Source: Didymodactylos carnosus (Eukaryota; Rotifera; Eurotatoria; Philodinida; Philodinidae). From it: 49,083 bases of DNA. Positions 1 to 11,500 of this stretch are shown here, piece after piece (the stretch's first letter is position 1; the number at the start of each line of letters is the position of its first letter). The notes under the pieces were generated by a model. It worked only from the letters and a program-made list of their open reading frames with translations. It had not been told where the DNA came from and did not search any database. The position numbers and the translations under genes are program-made. The stretch lies in assembly GCA_905250885.1 (NCBI GenBank), contig CAJNOQ010000490.1, forward strand, positions 1-49,083. Reading direction: 5' to 3'.

Positions 1-332
1 GCTTGGATTTTTTGAAACTTGCCAATACCGCATCTTAAAGAGCATACTTTATTCTAGTAGAAACTGTCGAAAATAGGACTTCTTAAATAAGTACAACGGG
101 TGAATGAAATAAAAAGATTGTAACGAATTTTTCTTGGAAAGTTGCTATTTTTACTACTTGTGCTTTGTCCTCTTATAATTTCGCTGCATGTCAGTTTAAG
201 AAAATTGTTATGACATGGTTTTGTAGAGAATTCAATAAGGAATCTTTTGGAAAAAGATTTGGATCGATAGGATAAAAGCCGGCGGAGTTATATTCAAAGT
301 ACGAGAGTGCGTTTATTTATGCGCCACCCGTT

Positions 333-541
333 AGATTACTAGTTGGAAAAGGGACTTTTAACTACATGTCCGCAGGTGCATCTAGTAATAATTAAATCGA
401 TCGATTATCGGGTGATAAATCGATAGTTGCAACTAGAAAAAATCTAGTAATCGCCCAATTACTAGATTTCCATTGTTGTTACACAGTAATTGCAATCGAG
501 TAAAAATCTAATAATCTAGATGAATCGGGCGATACTAGATT
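333..541 (+). repeat. Dispersed ~210-bp repeat, copy A
   Basis: This segment matches the reverse complement of 15909-16118 over nearly its whole length. Both copies contain the blocks GTTGCAACTA, AAATCGATCGATTATC and the pair GGAAAAGGGACTTTTAACTA / TAGTTAAAAGTCCCTTTTCC. It is built from short palindromes of the type CTAGTAATCG...CGATTACTAG. It lies upstream of the first recognisable metX exon, probably inside an intron. No transposase is seen and no target duplication was found. The two copies differ at many positions, so this is an older family, perhaps a MITE or a satellite-derived unit. Confidence 0.75.
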
Positions 542-712
542 GTTTTTTGACGCTTGGGTTTATGTTTTACATAGTGCTACAGTTAAAAACAACAGAAAAT
601 TTTCGTTGCATGCCTGTGCAGAGAATCTTTTTCTCCAGATTTAATATAACAATATAGCAAGAAAAAGCGTCATTTCCCTTCAAATTTTTGCTCTTATTTA
701 GCTTTATGCTAG

Positions 713-3700
713 TGTTGGTGCATCACTCGGTGGAATGTGTTCATTACTTTCTGGTTTACTTTATCCACAATATGTTTCAAAGTGAGTAGTGAGTAGTCAG
801 GGGTAGTGGTAGCCTTTCTGGTTCTTCTTTAAATGACGTTCTGTACAACAGGGAGATATCTGTTTTGTGTATAGAATAATAACAATTTCATCATGTACCT
901 CGCCAGATCCAACTAGTATTGCATTACGTCATTTACAACGTAAAATGATTATGACTGATCCAAATTGGAATAATGGTGATTATTATGAAAAAAATGTATA
1001 TCCTAAAGATGGAATGCAAACTGCAAGGTTAGTTATCACAGAAAAAAGAATTGCTAAATGAGATACGATTGATTTCGTTTCTGTCCGTTGTCTTCCGAAG
1101 GAAATGAAAGTTTCTCAGATTCAGACTTTCGGGATTCTCCACATGAAACTCACGCTTCTTCTGGTCGTCGTTTACATCATTCTTAAAGTCGAGGTGATCA
1201 TGTCGCTCTGCTCTTTTTATTTTTCATCTCATTCATAAGGTGCCGGAAATTTAAAACTTGAGCAGGACTTTTTTTTCTCGCTCTTTCTGCCATATTTGAC
1301 TTTTTATCAAAAATCTCAGACGACAAGTTTAAAAAGCATCAAAGTTATCAAAACTGCTGAAACGCACATCAGTCAATTCAGTTTTTGATGCTGATCCCAA
1401 ATATGACATTGGTTGCAGAAATATCGAGGTTCGACGTCGAAAACTGCAGAATACGAATGCATTTCCTTGGTTTTTGCTATCTGTTTCAAAAAAGTTAATT
1501 TTCTCAACAACGAAACAATGTTTTACAAAACGTATCCATTACGTTTTCCCCGTATATATGATGATTAAGATGAGGTAAAAAAATCTATTTTATCTTCTAA
1601 TCTGTAGAACTAGATAGGTTTGTAAGATGTATAGGTGCATTTTTCGATTCTGCTCGTGATTCGCTAATTTCAAAAACATTTTTGGCCTTAAGAATGTCTA
1701 GAGAGGAGTTTAAACTCAGTTTTGCATGCTGAATCAGAAAAAAATAGTCTTGAATTTTAAAAAAGAAATAAAGGGCGAATTTTGTTTTTCTGGGGAAAAT
1801 TCACCGATCTTTTTTGTTCCTTTTCAAAAAATTAATACTTTTAAATTTTTTCACCCAAAACTCACTTTTAAAAATCCAAAATAAAAGTCTGTTCTACGTA
1901 ACTCAATGAGCTCTATCCAAATCTGGTAGAAAGAACGAAAAAAATTCTTACTGAAATTTTGAATTTTCGCCATCTTACTATATTATCGATATTTCTTTTC
2001 TTACACACGACGATTTAATCATCGGGGATTTTCACATTCTCTACTCCAAAAGAGCAACGGTCACGAGCTTTTCCTTGTTATCTATCTTTGATAGCCTGTC
2101 AGAAAAAGAGATCGAGATTGCTTACCAGTTTTATTTTGTATTTTCAATTTGAACTTTATGTCGCGTGCAAATTTCCTAAGTTCTTTCTAATCGAACTGTA
2201 CAAGATACTCTCTAGAGAGTTCTTGATATGCTCAAAATTTTCGCTTAGAAACGGAACTTTAAAATAAAGGATATTCAGAAATTTCAGATGATTTGCTTTC
2301 GGATATGTTGACCTTTACATGCTGTTATTGATTTTTTTATCTGTATTTGTTAAGCGAACTTGCTACATTAACCAATCGTAGTGAAATGGTTAAAAAATGT
2401 TTTGGTTTAAATCGTTTTACTAAATTAATATCATTAGAACCATCATTTGAAATTGAACGTTATTTACATCAGGACGGAGAAAGATTTGCAGAAAAATATG
2501 ATCCAAATTCTTTATTATATCTTTCTAAAGTAAATTTAGCTAGTGCACTCTCTCTCTCTACTCTCTAAAAAAAAAGGTTTATTACAAAACTTAAAAGGGT
2601 ATAGAGAAGTGCAACCATTTCTAAACCCTTTTAGGTTTCGCAGAAGACAAGGTGCAGTACGAAACCGTTTTGTGATCAATCACCGTTTGTTGCATTTGCT
2701 TATTTCTTTATGTTTGTTCCTCATAATTTTTTCTCGAAAAGTCAAAAATTAGAGAAGTTTCAGGTATTTTTTTGGCTCAGTTTTCGTCGCCTTATACAAT
2801 GAAAACACGCCTTAGCTGCCGAAATGATCCACTTACTCAAAAAATTTTTTTTAGAAAAAGACTCCTTGAATTTATGCACTTAAACGGTTTCGTACTGCAC
2901 CATGTCTTCTACAAAACCTAAAAGGGTTTAGAAATGGTTGCACTTCTCTATACCCTTTTAAGTTTCGTAATAAACCTTTTTTTTAGAGAGTACGAAATCT
3001 ATCAACAGGAGCAGTAAAGAAATATTGTTTTTTTAGGCAATGGATTTATTTAATTTATCTGATAATTATGATAATAATATACAATTAGCATTAAAACAAA
3101 TTAAATGTCCAATATTAATATTAGGTGCACGTACAGATATTTTATTTCCAATATGGCAACAAAAGCAATTAGCAGAAGGATTAATAGAAGCAGGTAGGCG
3201 TAGAAAAAAACGATATTTAGAATAGGAACGGCAAAATTGTTGTAGTTTGAGTAATACTTTTCTAAAACAATATCGGAAATCGTTGATAAAAGAGCAGCGA
3301 TAAAAGGTTTTCGTTTAGCGAAAGCAATCAAATATACGTGTTTTCTCTACAATAAAGTTTCTTTCTGATTCTCTTACCTTCAATAATCTTTAAATTGAAT
3401 GCAATAGCACATAACTAACGTTTATATACGGAAGACAAAAAGAAAAAAGCAGAAATATATGGGCACGAAAGAAACTTTTTTATGAGTCAAATCGAATAAA
3501 GAGAGCGCCTAATTTCAAATAAAAACTATGTTATACTATTCTCGATTTCAACTTCTGCTGCCAGATTCGGCTTGAAATTCTTGAAGTTACTGATTGTTTT
3601 GTGATATTTTTGAACCAAACAAATCTTGTCGTCGCAAATACGTGTTTGTGATGGTCGACTAAGTCTGATTCGAAAATTCTTTTTATTTTAACTCTAATTT

Positions 3701-4040
3701 CATAAATCTAACGATAGAAGGAGTATGTACAACATGCTATTCAGAAGAGAATTTTATGAATCTTAGAGCAACTCACGATTTTCTGTTTATTTTCTTCTCT
3801 CTTTCAAATTTATTTTTAAAAGGTAATCAAAATGTAACATTTTATGAATTAAATAGTATTTATGGACATGATACATTTTTACTCGATGTTAATGGTGTTA
3901 GTACAGCAATGAAAGTATGTGTTATATACTCATTTAAATACACATCTTTGTCTTTTACTATAACTATACCTTCCTTCTTTTGTTTACTGCAGGGATTTTT
4001 CGATGTAGTGCAATTATATGTGGAAGATGATGATGAATGA
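713..4040 (+). CDS. metX-like: MetX-like homoserine O-acetyltransferase (3' part of gene, 6 exons)
   Basis: This alpha/beta-hydrolase acyltransferase family moves an acetyl (or succinyl) group from CoA to the hydroxyl of homoserine or serine, a step towards methionine or cysteine. Exons: 713-781, 875-1027, 2355-2529, 3037-3193, 3823-3914 and 3993-4040 (TGA). All have GT-AG borders and agree in phase, giving 230 residues. The first exon carries the nucleophile elbow VGASLGGM (Ser codon 723-725). Next come SIALRH and DPNWNNGDYY, then YLHQDGERF and DPNSLLYLSK. The acid residue sits in GARTDILFP (Asp codon 3136-3138) and the catalytic His in YGHDTFLLD (3867-3869). The triad is therefore intact but spread over three exons. 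The N-terminal third lies upstream of the window, as I see no further exon in 1-712. Homoserine versus serine specificity, and acetyl versus succinyl donor, cannot be decided here. Animals normally lack this enzyme, so horizontal origin is possible. Confidence 0.85.
2561..2990. mobile_element. 430-bp MITE inside a metX intron
   Basis: The element has near-identical inverted arms at 2561-2670 and 2882-2990, with about 210 bp between them. Its termini read CTCTCTAAAAAAAA and TTTTTTTTAGAGAG. It is flanked by TA on both sides (2559-2560 and 2991-2992), which fits a Tc1/mariner-type TA target duplication. It has no coding capacity. It sits in the intron between metX exons 2355-2529 and 3037-3193, leaving splice sites intact. 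The arms differ at only a few positions, so insertion is fairly recent. Confidence 0.8.
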
Positions 4041-4042
4041 AG

Positions 4043-4048
4043 AATAAA
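4043..4048 (+). promoter_or_regulatory. Probable polyadenylation signal of the metX-like gene
   Basis: AATAAA begins two bases after the TGA stop of the metX-like gene. A T-rich stretch follows at about 4053. This implies a very short 3' UTR and supports the chosen stop. Confidence 0.55.
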
Positions 4049-5970
4049 TACATTTTTTTTTGTGATATACAACTAATTTTGTTTAATTTTGAAAAAAGAA
4101 TTAATTTGTTAGATAATAAATATCAATCTTTTTATAAAAGACGAATTTTTTTTTACAAACTTCTTTTACAAACTTTAGCGCAAATTCATCAAAAAAATTG
4201 ATCTGCAACATTTCAAGACTTATAAACAATTGTTTCTGATAGACTAACTGACGGTTGAGCATCACCATGACATGTCGCATACATCACTATTCAGCTCACC
4301 GGATGGGGGCGCAAGAGTCGTGCTGTTCACGACATTACTTTTGAACATTCTGCTCTAGAAATGCTAGTGTATAGCTCCTTCTTCCATGAAAATGACCGCG
4401 TTTTTGATCAAAAAGGTCGACGCTGAGAACATTTCTCCAAAATATAACTTCATGATGAAAGCTTTTATGCCGATACGACTGTCAAATAAAGAAAATCCTT
4501 CGATCATAGTATTGTAACCTGGTGTGAATGAAGCGCGGAAAGCATGAATCTCCATCTTAAGATTTAGACAACTATCATTATTCCAGAGCATCATAAGTTG
4601 CACTTCTGGGTGAGAAGTTCAACTTCTTGATCGAAATTGATTTTCATAAAAAAATCGTTTACTATTTAAAACTTTGTTGAAGAATGCTTTCGTTATTTCA
4701 ATGACATCACAGTTTTGGGATTTACATGTGTTATCTTACGGTTTCTTCTTTACATGCTTCCTTCATGCTTTATCTATACAGCCTTTACGGCATGGGTTTC
4801 GATTTCACGGTTTCTTTCTCGCCTTGTAGGTTCTCTTTAAAAGTGATTTATTTGGGGGAAAAAAATACACATATTTTTTCAAGAGCACCAAAAACGTTCG
4901 AATGGCTTTGAGTCGTGCCTAAAAAGGTGAAATTGACCTTAGAAAAAGTCTAATTTAAAACTCTAATCGAAAAAATTTTTTTTCTCCAAAGTCGGACTTT
5001 GGGCATCTCATTAACGTTTTCCCAAGTTAAATTTTAATGCCATTTTGTAGAAAACGAATTCTCTTGAAAATGAGCTAACTATTTTTGATTGAAATAAAGC
5101 ATCAGAAATATAGACTCAATGCCACTATAATTATGGCGAGTACGTGGAAGTGACAGGTTTTTGTCAAAACTTATGTTGTTGATGTCGGAAATAAATATTT
5201 TGATGGAATATCGTTATGGATTAATTGTGCAGAGGAAAAGGGTGATATCTGACAAATTTTCCAGAGATCTTTCAAAAGCAATTCTCTGTCTCCGTCATTT
5301 TCGATTTATAAGCTCCAAAAACTTGAATTTCTAGGTAATTTTGAAGGGTATACCGAAAAAAGTTAAAAAGAAAAATATTAAACGACTAATATTAAAAATC
5401 AATTAAACTTTTTTCTATCTGAACTAATAAATATTTTTCTTATTAAGATAGAAAAATATTAAATTGTTTTATTCAGATAGAAAAATATTTAAACAATGCA
5501 CAAAAGTCAGGTTTCGCATATTTGTACCTTCTTGGTAGGCTCAAATTGTGACATCAGTTCCATCATTTAGAATGAGATAAACGAGATAGAAAAATTCTTT
5601 AATTTTTTTTTGTTTTTGAAAGTTCAGTGAGGTCGAGCCCACCCTAGTCTAAATTTCTGGCGTCGCCGCTACTATAGACCCATTTTGAATACTCTATCTG
5701 ATGAAGATATAAGACACGTAAGTCAGTTTTGGACTAGATAACGCCATTTCTGAACATACTCAATATTAGTGGGGACGTTCTCTTAATTTTAGCCAACTCT
5801 GAGTCTCCCCTTCCGATCTCTTGTACCCGTAGGTCCTTGGGCTTAATTCTTTGAACGAATCTAAATGAAATTTTGCTGTTACATTGTCCAAATTATTTGA
5901 TTAAACATATGGTATGACCTTTCGAAGAAAGTAATTAAGTGATTTTTCTTCCTCTCAATCAATGACCTAC
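4049..5970. other. Spacer without recognised genes
   Basis: No open frame here shows family similarity or consistent splice signals. The frame at 4364-4603 (-) is 79 codons with no recognisable motif and I do not call it. An AT-rich repeat patch lies at 5390-5495 and is listed separately. Confidence 0.6.
5390..5495. repeat. Short AT-rich direct and inverted repeat patch
   Basis: The unit AGATAGAAAAATATT occurs at about 5446 and 5476 in direct orientation. Its inverted relative TTTTTTCTATCTGAA lies at about 5409. The patch could form an AT-rich hairpin. No function is evident. Confidence 0.5.
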
Positions 5971-7080
5971 AACAACTTCTTTTGCTATTAAATCAGTTGC
6001 ACATATTTGTGTAACGCAATTTTCGCTCGGTGAAACAGAATCCCAAATCTGCAAAATTCGAAATAAATGCTGCAAATGAATCACATACCAAGTGTGCTGT
6101 TGATCTTAATAAATCACTTACATAAAAAGGTAAATTAAATAATTCATTGTTCTGATCTGTAATCGTTTGTTATGACCCTATTTTATTTTGTACAATGTGT
6201 TTTGGTTGAGTTGCCATAATTTTAATTTCGTTTGGATTTAACGAAAAGTTTTTCCAATATTTATGAGCAACTGAGGATTTTTGACGAGATTTCTGAAAAA
6301 CCGTCACAAGAAAAACCATCTGGTCAAAGTTAATACCTTGCGCGTTTTGTAGCACTAGTCGAGTAGTGTGCGGGCTAACAAGACCTCGAAGAACTGATGT
6401 GTAGTTTTCGAGGGAGGAGGCCAGGACGGGCCAAAGTAGGTATCAGGGTTACACTTACTATGAAGAAGTAAAAAGTGCTAGAGACTTCATTGTTGCGTCA
6501 TACGAACAAACCTGGAAGCAGCTTTCATTTGAATATAAATAAAGTTAAGTTTTGTTAGATTTTGAGCTTGTCCAAGATGCTATAAAACAAGTGATATCTG
6601 CTAATGCAGATAAGGTCATCCAATCAAAAATTCTTTCCGAGTATCAGAAGAGAAAATCTCATTTGGAGATAGAAATATGTAACTTTCTATGCTTTTTCCA
6701 GCTAGTAGTATGAGAACGCTTGGTAGTTGTCCACATAACATGATGCACTTGTTAACGACGTACACGACGTAGATGAACTTGAGCTCAAACTGATCCGTCC
6801 GATGAGGATAAGGACGATGTAGTTGAAACCGGTTTAGCTTTCTTCTTTTTTGATGTCTTTTTCGCTGTTCTTGTTGATTGTGATCGTTTTGTACCTTTTT
6901 TGTTCGGTGAATGATCACGTCTAGATGGTTGTTTTTTTTATGAACTTTGTTCTAACCTTAGTTGTCTTACTTATTTTGTTCTTTTTTATTACTCTTTTTG
7001 TGTTGTTTGGCTTGAGTCATTTATTACAGGTCAGTGACCTTTGATGACTCTCACTTTTCGTGAATAAAACAGTCTTAGTC

Positions 7081-7338
7081 TTAGTCCGTTTCCTCGTCAT
7101 TCGACTTGTCAGAGCAGTTCAACCCGGAAGCGTTATCATCATCGGACGTCTCCGATAGCTTTACATCCGTAGCATCATCTGTGCTATCATTATTATTATG
7201 CTGATGATCTATAGCATCTTCATTATTATTTTGCAGCTTATCTTTATTCCCGTCTCGTTCATTATCGTTTTGATATTGATTTTGATGAGTAGTATCATCA
7301 TTTTGAATAGCATTTGTATTTAGAACAGTACCTGCCAT
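7081..7338 (-). CDS. Hypothetical Asn/Asp-rich acidic protein (or its first exon)
   Basis: This is an open frame of 85 codons starting at ATG (7338) and ending TAG->TAA-type stop at 7081-7083. The product is extremely hydrophilic, dominated by Asn, Asp, Gln, Thr and Ser, with runs such as DDATDVKLSETSDDDN and no cysteine-rich fold, signal peptide or membrane segment. I do not recognise a family. Downstream on the same strand, about 6792-6929, another open frame after an AG acceptor encodes a Lys/Ser-rich tail (TAKKTSKKKKAKPVS). Further exon-like frames lie at about 6180-6290 and 5972-6052. These might be later exons of one gene for a disordered nuclear-type protein, but no donor joins them cleanly. 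Low-complexity sequence can also stay open by chance. Confidence 0.3.
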   Translation of the reverse strand: MAGTVLNTNAIQNDDTTHQNQYQNDNERDGNKDKLQNNNEDAIDHQHNNNDSTDDATDVKLSETSDDDNASGLNCSDKSNDEETD

Positions 7339-7556
7339 GATATGCTTTTATAGAGATAATTAAAAATGAGAGTGAAGTAAATGAAGGAATGACTGAGATT
7401 TTTTCTTTGAAGAGCTTGGCGCAAGAAGCAAAAGAATGAAATACCTATTAAGCTTGTAGTTACCGCAACTGAAGTTACGAAATCCAATTAAATATCTTCA
7501 TGGCGCGCCATTTTAAACTTCTATATCCAAAGTTTGTTGTTACAAGCACCCTACAT

Positions 7557-7641
7557 GAACAACAATAGCGGCAAGCCTTGCCGCTAACAAAGAAAAATAC
7601 ATCCATGATGGATTAGATGTATTCTTCCTTGTTTGTTGTTC
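7557..7641. other. Three-stem foldable element of ~85 nt
   Basis: An outer stem GAACAACAA / TTGTTGTTC encloses two perfect or near-perfect hairpins. One is AGCGGCAAG with CTTGCCGCT. The other is AATACATC with GATGTATT, with an inner ATCCATGATGGAT palindrome. The result is a three-way-junction shape on either strand. It is not a tRNA, because it has no T-arm GTTCRA motif and no 7-bp acceptor stem. It could be a structured RNA, a small foldback element or a protein-binding cruciform. Confidence 0.45.
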
Positions 7642-8572
7642 TTAATCTTTAATAAAATAAAATTCGTGATAAAATACTCCAGCACATATTTCAGATGGTT
7701 TTGAGAAGGAATGTGAGAGGTCGACACTTAGGACTGTATGTTAGTTTGATGTTGACTCCAGCGATCCTGTTTTGAAAAGATAGAATTGGATAAAATTAAT
7801 AACAAATATTCTTGCTTCAACGTGTATTGAAGTGATGATAGAAATTAAACTGTATTGCCGTGGTCTATTTCTCTAAGTACGAAAGATAAGTTAGATGAGT
7901 TTATTCTTTAAGCACTTAATACCGGTCTATCGTCTTATATCTGCTAAAAACAACCTTTGCTGCCCGGAAAAGTTGTGAAGCTTTTTGCTATTAAATGTCA
8001 TGTTTCAAGTAGAAACGTTGACAGCGAAGAGGTCCATTTAATTGTTCTTGACTTCATTCTCTTAGACGACCTATAACCCTCGAAAGCTGCCAATTCTTCT
8101 TTTATCTGTTCCAAACAACATTTTCATGTCAATAAGCGATGTTTTATTTAATATAAAATACGTCGGATTTTAATGCACTAAGCTATAAATACAATTAAGT
8201 ATGCTGAGTTTTTTCAAGTAATACAGTAGAGAATAGGGCAGACTATATCATTTCTTAGTAAAAAGGTACCCATGTGGTGAAAATCGCCAAAGTTTTGTCG
8301 ATTAATCCTAAAAACTCACGATCAATTTGCCGGTTTTTTACAACATAGATATGTACAAAGTAAATGGATTTAGAGCGATTAATTTTAGATCGTAATGCAA
8401 ATTTTCACGCAACATATATATTTAAAAATTCTGTTTTAGATATTTGACTTGATTTTTATGATTATAACGAATAATGATTAGAAAAAGCTGTGCCAATTCC
8501 TGACAATACTAGATTTTCTCTATTTCTTTATTTTCTCTTTAAAAACTTTTGTATGTGTGTGTGTATGTTGGA
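7642..8572. other. Upstream region of the GalNAc-transferase gene
   Basis: About 930 bp with no recognised coding exon or repeat. It should contain the promoter and 5' UTR of the gene starting at 8573. No clear TATA box position can be chosen in this AT-rich sequence. A short (GT)n run lies just before the ATG (8553-8567). Confidence 0.4.
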
Positions 8573-11500
8573 ATGAATTCATTTTATTCGTCGTCATCAT
8601 CTCAAAATATGTTTATGAAAAAAATTCGTGTATGGAAACGTCAATATTTACATATTGTTATATTTGTTAGTCTATTTTGGATTTGTATTGATGTATTTAT
8701 TATTATGTTATTTACCGATTGTGCAAAAACTATTGAACTTCCATGTTCACCAATGAAAATTGACGAAGGTGAAGTTATCAAAGATCCAACATATCAAAGA
8801 CATCCAAGATTTATTCATCCTTCAAATAATAAAAATGAATCACAAAAAACACAAGGTCTTTATTTCGGACAAAAACAATATAATCAAACAAAAGCGAAAA
8901 AAGATTTGGGATTTTTTGCAAAATTATTTGGATACGATGCAAGTAAGATATGTCTGTTCTACACACAAAAACAATTGTAATACGTTGATTTTTTTCTTTT
9001 TGGTGCAACAAATCCATCTTCTTGGCATGGTGAAGGTGGTCGTGCTGTTGTTATTCCATCAGAACTGAAAGACGAAGCTAAAAAACGTTTCAAAGAGAAT
9101 CAATTTAATATCGTAGCATCCGATTTAATTGCGTTAAATCGTTCGATTAATGATCAAAGATCAGCAAAGTTTGTTTTGTCTTCTACTAGAGTAAAATATG
9201 TTTTTTTTTCTTTTGATTTATTTTTTCTCATTCTAGATGTCGTGCACATGAATTTCCATCAGATCTTCCCACAACTAGTATCGTTATCGTATTTCATAAT
9301 GAAGGAAATTCAACTCTTTTGAGAACACTAACAAGTATTGTTATTAGAAGTCCAATACAGTTTATACATGAATTGATATTAGTTGATGATGCAAGTATCG
9401 ATAGAGGTAATGAATATCAACTTAGACATTGACATACAGTGGATGGAATTAAGAATATCTCATCTTACGGCTACCGTTACCTGACAAGTCTTAGTTTCAC
9501 TTCGGTATTCATTTCTGAGTCAGTCAGACATAAGTAACTTAGTCAAGTTTATTACGGTGCTTAGATTCGAACACAGCACCCTTACACATACCGTATAATT
9601 ATGTTTATGATTTTAAATTTTTAGAATATTTGAAGGAAACGTTACAAGATTTCATAAAACTATTGCCTGTTCAAGTGCATCTACTGCGAAATGATAAACG
9701 ATTAGGTTTAATGAAATCAAGATTGAAAGGTATATTGTTACATTGTAATTATGTAGTTTAATGTGTTGTGAACTTATAATTTAGGTGCTGAAATTGCTAC
9801 TGGTGATACGTTAACATTTCTTGATGCACATATTGAAGCATCACCAGGCTGGTTAGAATATTTACTGTATGAAGTTAAAAAAGACAGGCGAGTATATATA
9901 AAACTATAAAATTATTAAAACTGACAATGTTTTTTGTTGTTTTTTTGTAGGACAGCTGTTGTTTGTCCAATAATTGATGTTATTAATGATGATGATTTTG
10001 CTTATTTAACTGGTTCGGATATGACATGGGGTGGATTTAATTGGAGATTAAATTTTCGATGGTATCCTGTACCGCAACGAGAAGAACTTAGACGAAATCA
10101 TGATCATTCATTACCATTATTATCTCCTACAATGGCTGGTGGTTTGTTTACAATTAATCGTGAATATTTTTATGAGATTGGTGCTTATGATCCAGGCATG
10201 GAAGTAAGAAAAACCAGTACGAATCAACGTATTTCCTATATCATGCGTATTGTATTGTCTTAGGTATGGGGAGGAGAAAATTTAGAAATGTCATTTCGAG
10301 TATGTAACTATTAATCGATAACTAATTTGGTAACTTGTGATTTTAAAAAAACTTACGATAATCTTTTTTTTCAGGTGTGGATGTGTGGAGGAAAAGTTAT
10401 GATTCATCCTTGTTCTCATGTTGGGCATGTATTTCGTAAACAAACTCCTTACACATTTCCTGGTGGTACAGGTACTGTGATATTTCATAACAATAAACGA
10501 TTAGTCGAAGTTTGGTTAGATAAATATAAAGATTTTGTCTATTCAATTATGCCAGGTAATGTATTATTTTATATGTTGCTACATATTCTCACATGATAAC
10601 TTCTTTTTCCTTCAGAATTACGAAATGTCAATGGTGGAGATGTCACCGAACGTTTAGAATTACGCGAAAAATTAAAATGTAAAGATTTTCGATGGTATTT
10701 AGAAAATATCTATCCAGAATCATCAATGCCCGTGGATTTTCATCACGTTGGAGCGGTAATTAAGTTTAACATTAACAAGTTGCATTGGAAAAAAATAAAA
10801 AAACCTTTGCTCTCTCTCGCTCTTTCTCCCTCTCTCTCTCTCTCTTAGTTTTCATTGGTTCAATTTGAACTTACGAAAACAGCGACTAAGTTTTTATTTC
10901 GAAGCTCTAGTCCATTTTGTTTGATATCAATACTATTGTAGTTACGTAACGAAGCCTACGGTTGTTTGGATAGTCTCGGTTACGATTCAGAAAACGGTGT
11001 GAATCAAAATGCCGGTCTTTTTCCTTGTCACAATCAAGGAGGAAATCAGGTTTGTGTTGTTTATTTGTTATTTCTTTTTTTTCTTTTTTCTCTAAATTAG
11101 ATACGAAGTCAGGAACGATCATCTTGTTTGACTTTTCGTAATACATATGTTGGTAAAAAACAAAATAGTACATTGTTTATTTCACCATGTGCTGGGAATA
11201 AAAGAAAAAATGCTGCTAAATTAGCCGTTCATCAGGTAGAAGCAAGCGAAAATAAAAAATCAATAGAAAAGTCTGAAATTTGTTGCTGTCGTTTTTGTTG
11301 CGGATGAGAAACAGTGTTTGCATGATGCATGAAAAATGACTCAAAATATAAATAACGATTATAATTATCAAATTGCATGTATAAAAGATTTATTATCCTA
11401 ATACATGATTGAATTAATAAACAATTCTTGTTATATGAATATTTTTTTTAATTTGAAATTTTTTTAATCTCTCAAATATTATTGCATGAAAGTACGAAAA

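Noticed and set aside
9555..9600. tRNA-like GATTCGAAC in a GALNT intron
   Set aside because: It cannot be folded into a cloverleaf; only the T-loop-like word is present.
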